From Nioella sp. MMSF_3534 (GTDB taxonomy: Bacteria; Pseudomonadota; Alphaproteobacteria; Rhodobacterales; Rhodobacteraceae): 64,000 bases of DNA. Made by a program: the position numbers and the translations under genes. The DNA is taken from the NCBI RefSeq assembly GCF_030732985.1, contig NZ_JASHJX010000012.1:1-64000 (forward strand), read 5' to 3'. The notes under the pieces were generated by a model. It ran no database searches. It was given only the letters and a program-made list of their open reading frames with translations, and was not told the origin of the DNA. Below are positions 36,861 through 45,698 of this stretch, piece after piece. Every line of letters starts with the position of its first letter. Positions within the stretch are counted from its first letter, which is position 1.

Positions 36861-38189
36861 TCAGATATCCAGCGTATTATCCTTTTCCCATCGGCTGAAA
36901 TGGGACACGAAGTCGTTCCATTCCTGGTGCTTGAGCTTCAGGAAAGCCGCCGAGAACTCTTCGCCCATGGCCGCCTTCAACCCCTTGTCGCGGTCAAAGG
37001 CGCGCAGGGCGTCCAGCATGTTCAGCGGCAGTTTCGGCGCACCGCGCACCTTGTGGCCTTCGGCATACATGTCGATGTCGTATCGCTTGCCGGGGTCGGC
37101 CTCCTTGCGGATGCCGTCGAGGCCCGCCGCGATGATCACCGCTTGCAGCAGGTAGGGGTTTGCCGCGCCATCGGGCAGGCGCAGTTCGAACCGGCCGGGG
37201 CCGGGCACGCGGACCATATGGGTGCGGTTGTTGCCGGTCCATGTCACGGTATTGGGCGCCCATGTGGCCCCCGACATGGTGCGCGGTGCATTGATGCGCT
37301 TGTAGCTGTTCACCGTCGGGTTGGTGATCGCGGCCAATGCGCTGGCGTGGCGCATGATGCCGCCCAGGAAATGCTTGCCGGGGGCCGACAGCCCAACTTC
37401 GCCGGTCGGCCCGTCGCCTTCACCCGCAAAGGCATTCGTGGTGGCCGCATCGCCCGGCGCATCCCAGACCGAGACATGCACATGGCAGCCATTGCCGGTC
37501 AGCCCCTCGACCGGCTTGGGCATGAAGGTCGCGCGCAGCCCGTGTTTCTCGGCCACCGACTTGACCATGAACTTGAAGAAGCTGTGCTTGTCGGCGGTGG
37601 CCAGCACATCGTCAAATTCCCAGTTCATCTCGAACTGGCCATTCGCGTCCTCGTGGTCGTTCTGGTAGGGGCCCCAGCCAAGGTCCAGCATGTAATCGCA
37701 GATCTCGCGCACCACGTCATAGCGGCGCATCACGGCCTGCTGGTCATAACAGGGCTTGGCGGCGGTGTCGTATTCGTCGGAAATCTGCTCGCCATCGGCG
37801 GTGAGCAGGAAGAACTCGGCTTCCACTCCGGTTTTGACATGCAGCCCCATCTCGGCGGCCTCGGCAATCAACCGGCGCAGCACATTGCGCGGGGCCTGGG
37901 CAACGTCTTCGCCCTCCATCACGCAGTTGGAGGCGACCCAGGCGACCTCGGGCTTCCAGGGCAGTTGGATGACGGAGGACGGGTCCGGCACCGCCAGCAT
38001 GTCGGGATGGGCGGGCGTCATGTCGAGCCATGTGGCAAAGCCCGCAAAGCCCGCGCCATCCGCCTGCATGTCGGCAATCGCCTGCGCGGGCACCAGTTTC
38101 GCCCGCTGGCCGCCGAAAAGGTCGGTGAAGGAGATCATGAAATATTTGATGCCGCGCTCTGCTGCGTAGGCTGCCAGATCAAGTGTCAT
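36861..38189 (-). CDS. glnT: Type III glutamine synthetase family / gamma-glutamylmethylamide synthetase candidate
   Basis: A 442-residue enzyme of the GlnT/GmaS family (catalytic beta-grasp near the N-terminus, then the synthetase barrel). Visible marks are VEAEFFLL near residue 120 (metal glutamates), DHEDANGQFEMNW near 182, GNGCHVHVS near 232 and NSYKRINAPRTMSG near 280. GlnT annotated proteins next to glutamate-synthase-like genes are often gamma-glutamylmethylamide synthetases, ligating methylamine rather than ammonia to glutamate. Sequence alone does not separate the two, but the neighbouring glxBCD genes favour the methylamine role. A hairpin with TTTT precedes it and may uncouple it from glxD. 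Confidence 0.85.
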   Translation of the reverse strand: MTLDLAAYAAERGIKYFMISFTDLFGGQRAKLVPAQAIADMQADGAGFAGFATWLDMTPAHPDMLAVPDPSSVIQLPWKPEVAWVASNCVMEGEDVAQAPRNVLRRLIAEAAEMGLHVKTGVEAEFFLLTADGEQISDEYDTAAKPCYDQQAVMRRYDVVREICDYMLDLGWGPYQNDHEDANGQFEMNWEFDDVLATADKHSFFKFMVKSVAEKHGLRATFMPKPVEGLTGNGCHVHVSVWDAPGDAATTNAFAGEGDGPTGEVGLSAPGKHFLGGIMRHASALAAITNPTVNSYKRINAPRTMSGATWAPNTVTWTGNNRTHMVRVPGPGRFELRLPDGAANPYLLQAVIIAAGLDGIRKEADPGKRYDIDMYAEGHKVRGAPKLPLNMLDALRAFDRDKGLKAAMGEEFSAAFLKLKHQEWNDFVSHFSRWEKDNTLDI

Positions 38190-38233
38190 GTCGTCTTTTC
38201 CCGTTTCCCTGTTGCTGTCTTTATGCGTGAAAA

Positions 38234-38258
38234 CGGCGCGAGGTCACACCCCGCGCCG
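38234..38258 (-). terminator. Attenuator-like hairpin between glxD and glnT
   Basis: On the minus strand, CGGCGCG and CGCGCCG pair across an 11-base interior (with further GG/CC pairs) and are followed immediately by TTTTC. It lies in the 76-base gap after the glxD stop. It can act as a partial terminator or a 3'-end stabiliser that lets glnT level differ from glxBCD. Confidence 0.55.
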
Positions 38259-38265
38259 CCTTGTA

Positions 38266-39609
38266 TCAGTATCCGCTGCCCGGTTTGCCGGGGTACCAGT
38301 CCGTTCCCGCCAGAGGCACCTGTGCCATGGCGGCGGCCTCCATCGTCAGGGCGCAAAGGTCCTCCGGTTCCAGATTGTGCAGGTGGTTGTGGCCGCAGGC
38401 CCGCGCGATGGTCTGCGCCTCCAGCGTCATGACCTTGAGGTAGTTGCGTAGCCGCCGCCCCCCTTCGACCGGGTCGAGCCGCTTGGCCAGTTCCGGGTCC
38501 TGCGTGGTGATGCCCGCCGGGTCCAGCCCCTCGTGCCAGTCGTCATAAGCGCCGGTGGTGGTGCCAAGCTTTTGGTATTCGTCTTCCCATTTCGGGTCAT
38601 TGTCGCCAAGGGCGACCAGTGCGGCGGTGCCGATGGCAACCGCATCCGCGCCAAGCGCCAGCGCTTTGGCCACATCGGCCCCGGTGCGGATGCCGCCAGA
38701 GACCACAAGCTGAACCTCGCGGTGCAACCCCAGATCCTGCAAGGCACGCACGGCGGGGCGGATGCAGGCCAGCGTCGGCAGGCCCACATGTTCGATGAAC
38801 ACATCCTGCGTTGCGGCGGTGCCGCCCTGCATCCCGTCCAGAACCACTACGTCAGCGCCCGCTTTCACCGCCAAGGCAGTGTCGAAATAAGGCCGGGTGC
38901 CGCCGACTTTCACATAGATCGGCACCCGCCAGCCGGTGATTTCGCGCAGTTCGAGGATCTTGATTTCCAGATCATCCGGCCCGGTCCAATCCGGGTGACG
39001 ACAGGCCGACCGCTGGTCGATCCCCTTGGGCAGGGTCCGCATCTCGGCCACCCGGTCGCTGATCTTCTGGCCAAGCAGCATGCCTCCGCCGCCGGGTTTT
39101 GCGCCCTGTCCAACGACGATTTCAATGGCATCGGCCTTGCGCAGGTCATCGGGGTTCATCCCGTAGCGCGAGGGCAGGTATTGATAGACCAGCTTGCTGG
39201 AATGGCCGCGTTCCTCGGGCGTCATGCCGCCGTCGCCGGTGGTGGTGGAGGTGCCAGCGGCACTCGCCCCGCGCCCGAGCGCCTCTTTCGCCTGCGCCGA
39301 TAGCGCGCCGAAGCTCATCCCCGCGATTGTGATCGGGATATCGAGCTTGATAGGGTTCTTGGCGAAGCGGGTGCCTAGGGTCACCGAGGTGTCGCAGCGT
39401 TCCCGGTAGCCTTCCAGCGGGTAGCGCGACACCGACGCGCCAAGGAACAGCAGGTCGTCGAAATGTGGCACCCGCCGTTTCGCACCACCGCCGCGGATGT
39501 CATAGATGCCGGTTGCCGCCGCGCGGCGGATTTCGGCGTTGATCGGGTTGGAAAACGTCGCCGACTGGATGGGGACGGTGCGGGGGATCTTGTGGTCTTG
39601 ATCGCTCAT
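38266..39609 (-). CDS. glxD: FMN-binding glutamate synthase family protein (GlxD/MgsC type)
   Basis: A 447-residue protein equal to the FMN/Fe-S synthase domain of glutamate synthase. Features are GMSFGALSAQAKEALGRGA near 97, TTTGDGGMTPEE near 120, GQGAKPGGGGMLLG near 170, KVGGTRPYFDTALAVKAGADVV near 255 and the FMN phosphate region VSGGIRTGADVAKALALGADAV near 325. In the N-methylglutamate pathway the three separate subunits together make N-methylglutamate from methylamine (or its glutamyl amide). GAGGAC lies just ahead of the start at 39609; the frame stays open to 39768 inside glxC but that part is a shadow. Confidence 0.9.
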   Translation of the reverse strand: MSDQDHKIPRTVPIQSATFSNPINAEIRRAAATGIYDIRGGGAKRRVPHFDDLLFLGASVSRYPLEGYRERCDTSVTLGTRFAKNPIKLDIPITIAGMSFGALSAQAKEALGRGASAAGTSTTTGDGGMTPEERGHSSKLVYQYLPSRYGMNPDDLRKADAIEIVVGQGAKPGGGGMLLGQKISDRVAEMRTLPKGIDQRSACRHPDWTGPDDLEIKILELREITGWRVPIYVKVGGTRPYFDTALAVKAGADVVVLDGMQGGTAATQDVFIEHVGLPTLACIRPAVRALQDLGLHREVQLVVSGGIRTGADVAKALALGADAVAIGTAALVALGDNDPKWEDEYQKLGTTTGAYDDWHEGLDPAGITTQDPELAKRLDPVEGGRRLRNYLKVMTLEAQTIARACGHNHLHNLEPEDLCALTMEAAAMAQVPLAGTDWYPGKPGSGY

Positions 39610-39620
39610 GGTCCTCGTCC

Positions 39621-40298
39621 TCAATAGGCGTTGTCGATGTCGAAATTGTAAAGCTTGCGGGCCGAGCCGTAGCGGCGGAAGTCCTCCGGCTTGGCGTCCA
39701 CTCCTGCGCGGGTCAACAGGTCTGACAGAAGATCCAGATGTTCGGGGCGCATTTCCTTCTCGATGCAATCCGCGCCGAGGCTTTTCACCGATCCGCGCAC
39801 GAAAAGCCGCGCCTCATAGAGCGAATCCCCAAGCGCATCGCCCGCATCGCCGCAGACAACCAGATTGCCCGCCTGTGCCATGAAGGCCGACATGTGGCCG
39901 ATATTGCCCTGCACCACGATGTCGATCCCCTTCATGGAGATCCCGCAGCGAGACGAGGCGTTGCCCTTGATCACCAGAAGCCCGCCATGCCCGGTGGCCC
40001 CTGCATATTGGCTGGCATCGCCCTCGACGATCACCGATCCCGACATCATGTTTTCGGCAACGCCCGGCCCGACGGAGCCTTCCACGTGCACGGTCGCCTG
40101 CTGGTTCATGCCGGCACAGTAATAACCGGTATGGCCCTTCACGGTCACTTCAATGGGTGCGTCCAGCCCCACGGCAAGCGCGTGGCTGCCACGGGGGTTC
40201 AAGATCTCCCACGCGGTCTGGTTGTCGCCGCCTTTCTGCGCCTGAAGGGTTGCGTTCAACTCGCGCAGCGAGGTGTTGGCTAGGTCGATCTGGCTCAT
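39621..40298 (-). CDS. glxC: GXGXG-motif glutamate synthase subunit (GlxC/MgsB type)
   Basis: A 225-residue protein with the right-handed beta-helix of the glutamate synthase alpha-subunit C-terminal domain. The repeated G-x-G-x-G periodicity is easily seen in VKGHTGYYCAGMNQ, VEGSVGPGVAENM, VEGDASQYAGATGHGG, IKGNASSRCG and VQGNIGHM. In glutamate synthase this domain is a structural spacer between the amidotransferase and FMN domains; here it is a free subunit. It begins two bases after the glxB stop and ends 11 bases before glxD. Confidence 0.9.
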   Translation of the reverse strand: MSQIDLANTSLRELNATLQAQKGGDNQTAWEILNPRGSHALAVGLDAPIEVTVKGHTGYYCAGMNQQATVHVEGSVGPGVAENMMSGSVIVEGDASQYAGATGHGGLLVIKGNASSRCGISMKGIDIVVQGNIGHMSAFMAQAGNLVVCGDAGDALGDSLYEARLFVRGSVKSLGADCIEKEMRPEHLDLLSDLLTRAGVDAKPEDFRRYGSARKLYNFDIDNAY

Positions 40299-40299
40299 C

Positions 40300-41193
40300 T
40301 CAGTGGCTCCAGAAATAGACGGTGGCGGGCTCGGGTTCCCAGACGCGGGCGGCGTCGATGCCCGGCAGGTTCACCAGCGCGCGGTATTCGCTGCCGAAGG
40401 CGACGTATTGATCGGTCTCGGCCATGACGGCGGGTTTGCAGGCGATGGGGTCGCGGACCACGCCAAAGCCTTCCTTGGTGCCGACGACAAAGGTGAAGAA
40501 CCCATCGAGATCGGTCAGCGAGGCCTCCAGCGCCTCGCCCAGGGTCGCGCCGTTCTGCATTTTCCAGGTCAGATAGGCAGCCCCCACTTCGGTGTCATTC
40601 TCGCTTTCGATCCTGACCCCCTCGCGCCGCAGCTTTCGGCGCAGGCTGTTGTGGTTGGACAGCGACCCGTTATGGACGAGGCACTGATCCGGCCCGGTGG
40701 AAAACGGATGAGCGCCTTCGGTGGTCACGGCGGACTCAGTGGCCATGCGGGTGTGGCCGATGCCATGGGTGCCGGACATGGAGGGCAGGTCGAAACGGCT
40801 GGCCACATCGCGGGGCAGGCCGACCTCTTTATAGATCTCTATCACGTCGCCATCGCTCATCACCCGAATTCGGCCGGGACGATCCGCGATCGCGGCGCGG
40901 GCGGCCTCGACCTGATCGGCAGGCAGTTCCAGAACCGCATGGGTGTCGTTCGCGCGCAGGGTGACCGGCGCGCCCAGTGCCGCTTCAAGCTCTTCGGCCA
41001 GCGTCGCGAAATCCTGATCGGGATTGTCCGACTGCACCGTCAGCTTGGCGCGGTTTCCCGCCGCGCCATAGATGGCAATCCCGGCGCTGTCCGGCCCCCG
41101 GTCAGTCATGGTGATCAGCATTTCCGTCAGCATCGCGCCGAGCTGTGGCTCCAGCGCCTTGTCCTTCAGGAACAGTCCAACGATCCCGCACAT
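40300..41193 (-). CDS. glxB: Class II glutamine amidotransferase (GlxB/MgsA type)
   Basis: A 297-residue Ntn-hydrolase glutamine amidotransferase. The N-terminus is MCGIVGLF, so Cys2 becomes the catalytic N-terminal nucleophile without a propeptide. HGIGHTRMATES near 145 and LVHNGSLSNHNSLRRKL near 170 are the expected glutaminase motifs. It is the first gene of the glxB-C-D-glnT-glxA series. The 225 bases upstream separate it from an XRE-cupin regulator gene on the same strand and contain AT-rich direct repeats related to CTTGCAAAATTA, which may bind that regulator. Confidence 0.9.
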   Translation of the reverse strand: MCGIVGLFLKDKALEPQLGAMLTEMLITMTDRGPDSAGIAIYGAAGNRAKLTVQSDNPDQDFATLAEELEAALGAPVTLRANDTHAVLELPADQVEAARAAIADRPGRIRVMSDGDVIEIYKEVGLPRDVASRFDLPSMSGTHGIGHTRMATESAVTTEGAHPFSTGPDQCLVHNGSLSNHNSLRRKLRREGVRIESENDTEVGAAYLTWKMQNGATLGEALEASLTDLDGFFTFVVGTKEGFGVVRDPIACKPAVMAETDQYVAFGSEYRALVNLPGIDAARVWEPEPATVYFWSH

Positions 41194-41418
41194 CTGTGCA
41201 TCTTCCTTTCAAAGAGTGGTCTGGCCGATAGGCTATCAGCAGATGGTGTCCGCATAAACCCTAAGGAATAAATTTTTCACAAGGGGTAATTTTGCAAGGA
41301 AAATCCGACATCAGAACGGGTTTTGCCGTCGGATCAGGCAAATGATGCTGGAAATGAACGGGAAACGGGCAGGGATACGCCCCATGATCAGGGCTTCGCC
41401 CGGAATCAGCGCGCGTGG

Positions 41419-42042
41419 TCAGGTCGTCTGTGGATAGGAGATGATCGAGAGGTAGCGCGCGGGCAGGGCCTTGAGGATCTCTGGCCCGTGCGGCGCATCG
41501 GCATCGAAGAACAGCGTATCGCCGGGGCACAGATGATAGAGCCGGTCGCTATGGCGATACATCACCTCGCCTTCCAGCATGTAGATCGTCTCGATCCCGC
41601 CATGCTGGAACGTCGGGAAGACATCGGATTCCTCGGTCAGGGTGATCAGGTAGGGTTCCACCATCACACCGCTGGCATTTGCTCCGATATGACCAAGCAG
41701 GTTGTACTGATGCCCTGCGCGGGTGCCTTCCCGCGCGGTCTCCACCCCTTCGCCTGCCTTGGTGTGAACCGCTTCGCGATGCTCCTCGAAACGGCGGAAG
41801 AAGGCGGTCAGCGGTACCGACAGGGCATTGGCCAAGGTCTGAAGCGTGGTCAGGGAAGGCGAGGTGTTGCCGTTTTCGATCTTTGACAGCATCCCGATGG
41901 AAAGGCCGGTCAGCCCGGCCAGTTCCGCAACGGTGATGTTCTGTTGCAGGCGAAACCCCCGGACTTCGCGGCCGATGGCCACTTCCAGCACCTTTTCGCG
42001 GTCATCTGCTTGCCGATGCGGGTTCTGTTTCAGCTTTGCCAA
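41419..42042 (-). CDS. XRE family regulator with cupin sensor domain
   Basis: A 207-residue regulator. The helix-turn-helix spans residues about 22-80 (QNITVAELAGLTGLSIGMLSKIENGNTSPSLTTLQ), and a C-terminal cupin barrel covers about 125-200 (with YMLEGEVMYRHSDRLYHLCPGDTLFFDADAPHG). This architecture is common for regulators of amine and amino-acid catabolism, for example PuuR-type repressors. It lies directly upstream of the glxBCD-glnT operon on the same strand and is the most likely controller along with GlxA. Confidence 0.9.
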   Translation of the reverse strand: MAKLKQNPHRQADDREKVLEVAIGREVRGFRLQQNITVAELAGLTGLSIGMLSKIENGNTSPSLTTLQTLANALSVPLTAFFRRFEEHREAVHTKAGEGVETAREGTRAGHQYNLLGHIGANASGVMVEPYLITLTEESDVFPTFQHGGIETIYMLEGEVMYRHSDRLYHLCPGDTLFFDADAPHGPEILKALPARYLSIISYPQTT

Positions 42043-42310
42043 GGATCTCGTCCTGCCTGTTCGGGCCTGATGTCAGGATTATCTAAACCGACTGACGGGC
42101 GGTTTGGAACCGACAACCGGTTGTGCAGGGCGTTTTGGCCCGGCAAAGGGGTCTGCAACAGACGCTCTTGCACGCGGCCTTGTGCCGGTCTGCACATCCG
42201 GCGGGCGCAGGGTGCAACTTGCTTGACCCGCTCTCCGGACAGCCCCTAACTGCGCGCCACGGGCGTCCATCGCCTTCGCAAACCGCGTCGCCACACAGGA
42301 AAGGACCGCG

Positions 42311-43183
42311 ATGAAGACCGCCGCCGATGCGTTCGACGCCTACGAGGCCATTCGCCATCTTCTGCCAGCCATGCCCGCTGCGGGTGCGGGTCAGGATATC
42401 GGCTCGATTATGGACATCGCCGACGGCGTGGACGCGTTCGTCTTCGATGCGTTCGGGGTGCTCAATGTCGGTGACAGCCCGATCCCCGGTGCCGCCGAGC
42501 GCGTGGCGCAATTGCGGGCCAGGGGCAAGCTGATCCGGGTGCTGTCAAACGCTGCCAGCTATGATCGCATGGCGGCCTTCGCAAAATTCGCCCGGCTTGG
42601 CTTTCCATTGGCCGAGGATGAGCTGATCACCAGCCGCGACGCGACCCTGCGCGCGATGGATGAGAGGCTTTGGGGGGTTATTGCGGCACCGGAAGATGCG
42701 CTGGCGGACCTGCCATTCCCGGTCCTGAGGTTGGGAGAGTCCGCAGATGTCTACGACCGCGCGGAAGGAATCCTGTTCCTGTCGACCAGCGATTGGTCCG
42801 ACCACCGGCAGACGCTCTTGCAGGCCAGCCTTGGCCTCCGACCCCGGCCGGTCCTGATCGGCAACGCGGATCTGGTCGCGCCGCGCGAAACCGGCCTGAC
42901 GCTGGAGCCGGGGCACTACGCACGCGGCCTGCCGGGTGATGTCCGGCTGTTCGGCAAACCCTTCCCGGATGTCTACGAGCTCGTGACCGCCACCCTGCCC
43001 GGGGTGCCCGCCGACAGGATCGCCATGTGCGGCGACAGTTTGCACACGGATATTCTGGGCGCTGCGGCACAGGGCTGGCGCAGCGTGCTGGTGACGGCTG
43101 ACGGTCTCTTTGCCGGGGAGAAGACCGGCCCCTATGAACAGCGATCCGGGATTGTCCCGGATTGGCGCGTGGCGCGGATCTAG
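42311..43183 (+). CDS. HAD superfamily class IIA hydrolase
   Basis: A 290-residue HAD phosphatase of the NagD-like IIA branch. Motif I is DAFVFDAFGVLNVGD near residue 41 (first Asp of the DxD pair replaced by the FDAFG form common in this subfamily), motif II is IRVLSNAAS near 76, motif III Lys is in LFGKPFPDVYEL near 217, and motif IV is MCGDSLHTDILGA near 237. It probably removes phosphate from a small sugar phosphate or nucleotide. AAAGGA precedes the start. The 268 bases between it and the divergent XRE gene contain a small AAACCG/CGGTTT dyad and no recognisable gene. Confidence 0.85.
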   Translation: MKTAADAFDAYEAIRHLLPAMPAAGAGQDIGSIMDIADGVDAFVFDAFGVLNVGDSPIPGAAERVAQLRARGKLIRVLSNAASYDRMAAFAKFARLGFPLAEDELITSRDATLRAMDERLWGVIAAPEDALADLPFPVLRLGESADVYDRAEGILFLSTSDWSDHRQTLLQASLGLRPRPVLIGNADLVAPRETGLTLEPGHYARGLPGDVRLFGKPFPDVYELVTATLPGVPADRIAMCGDSLHTDILGAAAQGWRSVLVTADGLFAGEKTGPYEQRSGIVPDWRVARI

Positions 43184-43287
43184 CCGCGCGTCGCGCAGGC
43201 CCTCACATGGCGCATGCGTGTTACCGCCTTTCGTGATAGGCTTTGGCACGAATTTCCACGTTCAACCTTTACCCGGAGACCATATTC

Positions 43288-43656
43288 ATGACCCGCAGTT
43301 TCCTGACGAGACTATCGCTTGTGCTTGCGCTTTCCCTGTTCGGCAGTGTCGCAAGCGCCCAGACCACAACCGACTGGCTGACCAGTCAGGACTACTAGGC
43401 CTATTTCGATAGCGTGGTTCCGGCGGGATATATGCCCGTTTCGGTGGAGGCAGGGCTCGTCTATGGCCATGTTCGCTATCAGGCGACATTCGCCCGCACG
43501 CCTGCTGGCCTGTCATGGGTTGCCCGCCATGGCCAATCCGACAGCAGCTTCGCCGAAACCAATGCCGGTCTGACGGCGCAGGGCTACAGGCTCAGCTTTC
43601 ATCACCGTTTCGACACCGAAGGCATGGTCCGCAACCAGGCGATCTGGGTGCGCTGA
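43288..43656 (+). pseudogene. Exported BTRD1-repeat protein interrupted by an in-frame TAG
   Basis: The frame opens with a good signal peptide (MTRSFLTRLSLVLALSLFG, cleavage after ASA), reads on to SQDY, meets TAG at 43396-43398, and continues in the same frame for 85 more residues to 43656. The downstream part has the bacterial tandem repeat domain 1 pattern: PVSVEAGLVYGHVRYQATF, then WVARHGQS, AQGYRLSFHHRF and QAIWVR. A CAG-to-TAG change (Gln to stop) is the simplest reading. An internal ATG at 43450 could restart only part of it. Intact, it would be a 122-residue secreted protein of unknown role. Confidence 0.72.
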
Positions 43657-43694
43657 AACGATCCGCTGCACCCGCCGGTGCGGGTGGGGGGCGT

Positions 43695-44381
43695 TCAGTA
43701 TCCGCCAAGGGTGAGCGGCGCAGCCCTGCGCGCAAGTGCGGCGAGGATCGCCAGGGCCACCGGATGCGGGCCCGGCCTGTCGAAACGGATATCCGTGCGG
43801 ATGGTCTGGCCCGGCATGACGAACCGCGCGGCAATGCGATGCGCGCCACCTTCCGGGGTGGAGATCAGAGTGACATGGGTCGCGTCGATGCCGGGGCCGC
43901 AGATGGCGCTGGCCATGGCGGTGTTGAGGTGATCGGGAAAGCGCTCCGCCGCCTCGGCCAGAGGCCCGCGAAACACCGGGCCGGGGCGGTCCGCAAGACC
44001 GGGCGCATATTGCCGGACAAACAGTTTTGCAGGCAGGCCCGGAGGGCAAAGAAGTGGCCCGGAAATCCAGCCGGTGAACAGTCTCAGCCTGTGTCCACTC
44101 TGCAGCGCGGCGCGTTGCAGCCTGTCGCGCAGGTCGGGGTCGATCAGGGCGGCGGCACCGACCGTCCACAAATCCCCGTGAAACAGTGCCTCTTCGCCGA
44201 ATTGGCGCAGGGCGTCCGGTCCGGCCATGTCGATGGTGATGTCGGCTTGGGGAAGGTGGCGGGCGTCGCGTCCAAGGACCGCCTCGACGCAGTAGCCGTG
44301 ACGCTCTGGCAAGTGGGCCGTGACGTCCCTGCCGATCCGGCCGCGTCCGATCAGGACCAGCTTGGTTTGGGAATGGGTCAT
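43695..44381 (-). CDS. Aspartate dehydrogenase (NadX)-like protein
   Basis: A 228-residue NAD(P)-dependent dehydrogenase. The Rossmann loop LVLIGRGRIGRDV is at the N-terminus. The C-terminal half has the aspartate-dehydrogenase pattern: FRGPLAEAAERFPDHLNTAMASA and GIDATHVTLIS, then a conserved histidine (GGAHRI). NadX enzymes convert L-aspartate and NAD(P) to iminosuccinate and ammonia. It is about 30 residues shorter than usual NadX, so a related amino acid may be the substrate. It is the last gene of the ABC-transporter operon, 50 bases after the binding-protein gene with a strong hairpin between. An imine product would fit the Rid domain encoded on the other arm of the locus. Confidence 0.65.
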   Translation of the reverse strand: MTHSQTKLVLIGRGRIGRDVTAHLPERHGYCVEAVLGRDARHLPQADITIDMAGPDALRQFGEEALFHGDLWTVGAAALIDPDLRDRLQRAALQSGHRLRLFTGWISGPLLCPPGLPAKLFVRQYAPGLADRPGPVFRGPLAEAAERFPDHLNTAMASAICGPGIDATHVTLISTPEGGAHRIAARFVMPGQTIRTDIRFDRPGPHPVALAILAALARRAAPLTLGGY

Positions 44382-44399
44382 CCGCTGCGCGAAGACTGC

Positions 44400-44424
44400 G
44401 CCCGGCCCCGCGATGGGGCCGGGC
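44400..44424 (-). repeat. 10-bp hairpin after the branched-chain-type binding protein gene
   Basis: GCCCGGCCCC and GGGGCCGGGC form a perfect stem with a five-base loop in the 50-base gap after the binding-protein stop. No T run follows on the minus strand. As with the TAXI gene, it probably protects the upstream message. Confidence 0.75.
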
Positions 44425-44431
44425 AGGGGGG

Positions 44432-45691
44432 TCAGTTGATCGACGCCATGAAGCCAGAGACCTCTTCCAGCGAGATGTAGCGCTGTTCGGCCATGCCGCT
44501 GTCATCGAAGACCCAGGACACGGCCGGGGCCGACACATTGCCGTTGGCATCGAAGGTCACCGCGCCGGTCGCGCCCTGGTAGGACACGGACCCGCCTTCG
44601 GACAGGATCGCCATGGCCTGGGCAAATCCTTCAACCGTGGCGGGGATCGCCTCGCCATCGGGGTCGGTCACACGCGGCACCTGTGCCGCAATCTCGGTGC
44701 CCGTCGCGTCGCGGCCTGCCGCGTGATAGGCCAGCAGCGCGATGGCCGCCGCGTCAAAGCTGTTGGCCAGGCCCGGACCACTGGGCGCAGAGCCGAAATG
44801 CGCGGCATAGGCATCGACGAAGGCCTCGGCGCTCGGCACGCGCGGGCTGGAGGTGTCGGTGCCGATGAAATCACCGAGATTGGCAAGGCCGACGGTTGTG
44901 CGGAAATCGTCGGACCGCAGCGAGTTCGCCCCGATCATGACCGACGTGCCGCCAAGACCCAGCCATTCGCGCACGAAGGAAATCCCTTCGGTCGGATAGA
45001 GCGCGAGGTAGAGCGCGCCGGGCTGGTCGCGCAGGGCCTGCGTGGCTTCGGCGCGGTAGCTAGGCTGCGCGTCGTTCAGCGCAATGGAGGCATGGACCTC
45101 GATCCCCACGGCCTCGAACGCGGCGGCGGCCATGCGGCCGATATCCTGGCCCCAGTCGTCGTTCTTGTATACCACGGTAATGCTCTCGATCCCCGCATCG
45201 CGTGCCAGCATCGCGGCAACGGCGGCCTGCACATCGGCGGTGGCAAAGGTGCGGAACCACAGCCCGCGCGCCTCGCCGGAGGCGGCGATTTCCGTCAGTC
45301 GGGTCGAGGACGAGCAGCACGACATCTGCATGACGCCTGCGGGCGCGGTGACCGACGTCAGGATCGGGATGGTGATGCCCGAGGACACGGTGCCGATCAG
45401 CAGCTGCACCTGGTCGATATCGACCAGCGCACGCGCCGCATCGACGCCGACGCGACCGTCGTTCTGGTCGTCACGCAGGATCATGTTGACATCGCAGCCG
45501 TCGACGCCGCCCGCCTCGTTGATCATCTCGCCGACCCAAAGCGCGGTTTCCGCGATCGGGCGGCCCCAGTCGACCGAGGTCGGGTAAAGCGTGCCGACAT
45601 TGACGCTGCATTCCTGCGCCAGCGCGGCGCCGGTTTGAAGGCCGATTGCCAGCGCCGAGGCACCGGCCAGTCCGAGTATATGTCGTTTCAT
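44432..45691 (-). CDS. ABC transporter substrate-binding protein (branched-chain amino acid/amide type)
   Basis: A 419-residue periplasmic protein of the LivJ/LivK group. The signal peptide ends ALAQ near residue 26. The mature part has GTLYPTSVDWGRPIAETALWVGE, a GVDAARALVDIDQVQLLIGTVSS segment near 90 and the second-lobe YKNDDWGQDIGRMAA near 195. Four cysteines occur, including an adjacent pair (MSCCSSST). Ligands of this class range from amino acids to amides, urea and aromatic acids. It lies seven bases after the LivM-type permease gene at the end of the transporter block. Confidence 0.9.
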   Translation of the reverse strand: MKRHILGLAGASALAIGLQTGAALAQECSVNVGTLYPTSVDWGRPIAETALWVGEMINEAGGVDGCDVNMILRDDQNDGRVGVDAARALVDIDQVQLLIGTVSSGITIPILTSVTAPAGVMQMSCCSSSTRLTEIAASGEARGLWFRTFATADVQAAVAAMLARDAGIESITVVYKNDDWGQDIGRMAAAAFEAVGIEVHASIALNDAQPSYRAEATQALRDQPGALYLALYPTEGISFVREWLGLGGTSVMIGANSLRSDDFRTTVGLANLGDFIGTDTSSPRVPSAEAFVDAYAAHFGSAPSGPGLANSFDAAAIALLAYHAAGRDATGTEIAAQVPRVTDPDGEAIPATVEGFAQAMAILSEGGSVSYQGATGAVTFDANGNVSAPAVSWVFDDSGMAEQRYISLEEVSGFMASIN

Positions 45692-45698
45692 GGTCAGT

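Noticed and set aside
43396-43398. TAG read as pyrrolysine, given MttB-family enzymes in the same window
   Set aside because: No pylS, pylT or pylBCD genes are seen, the MttB-family gene itself has no in-frame TAG, and the affected protein is a secreted repeat protein. A nonsense change from CAG is simpler.
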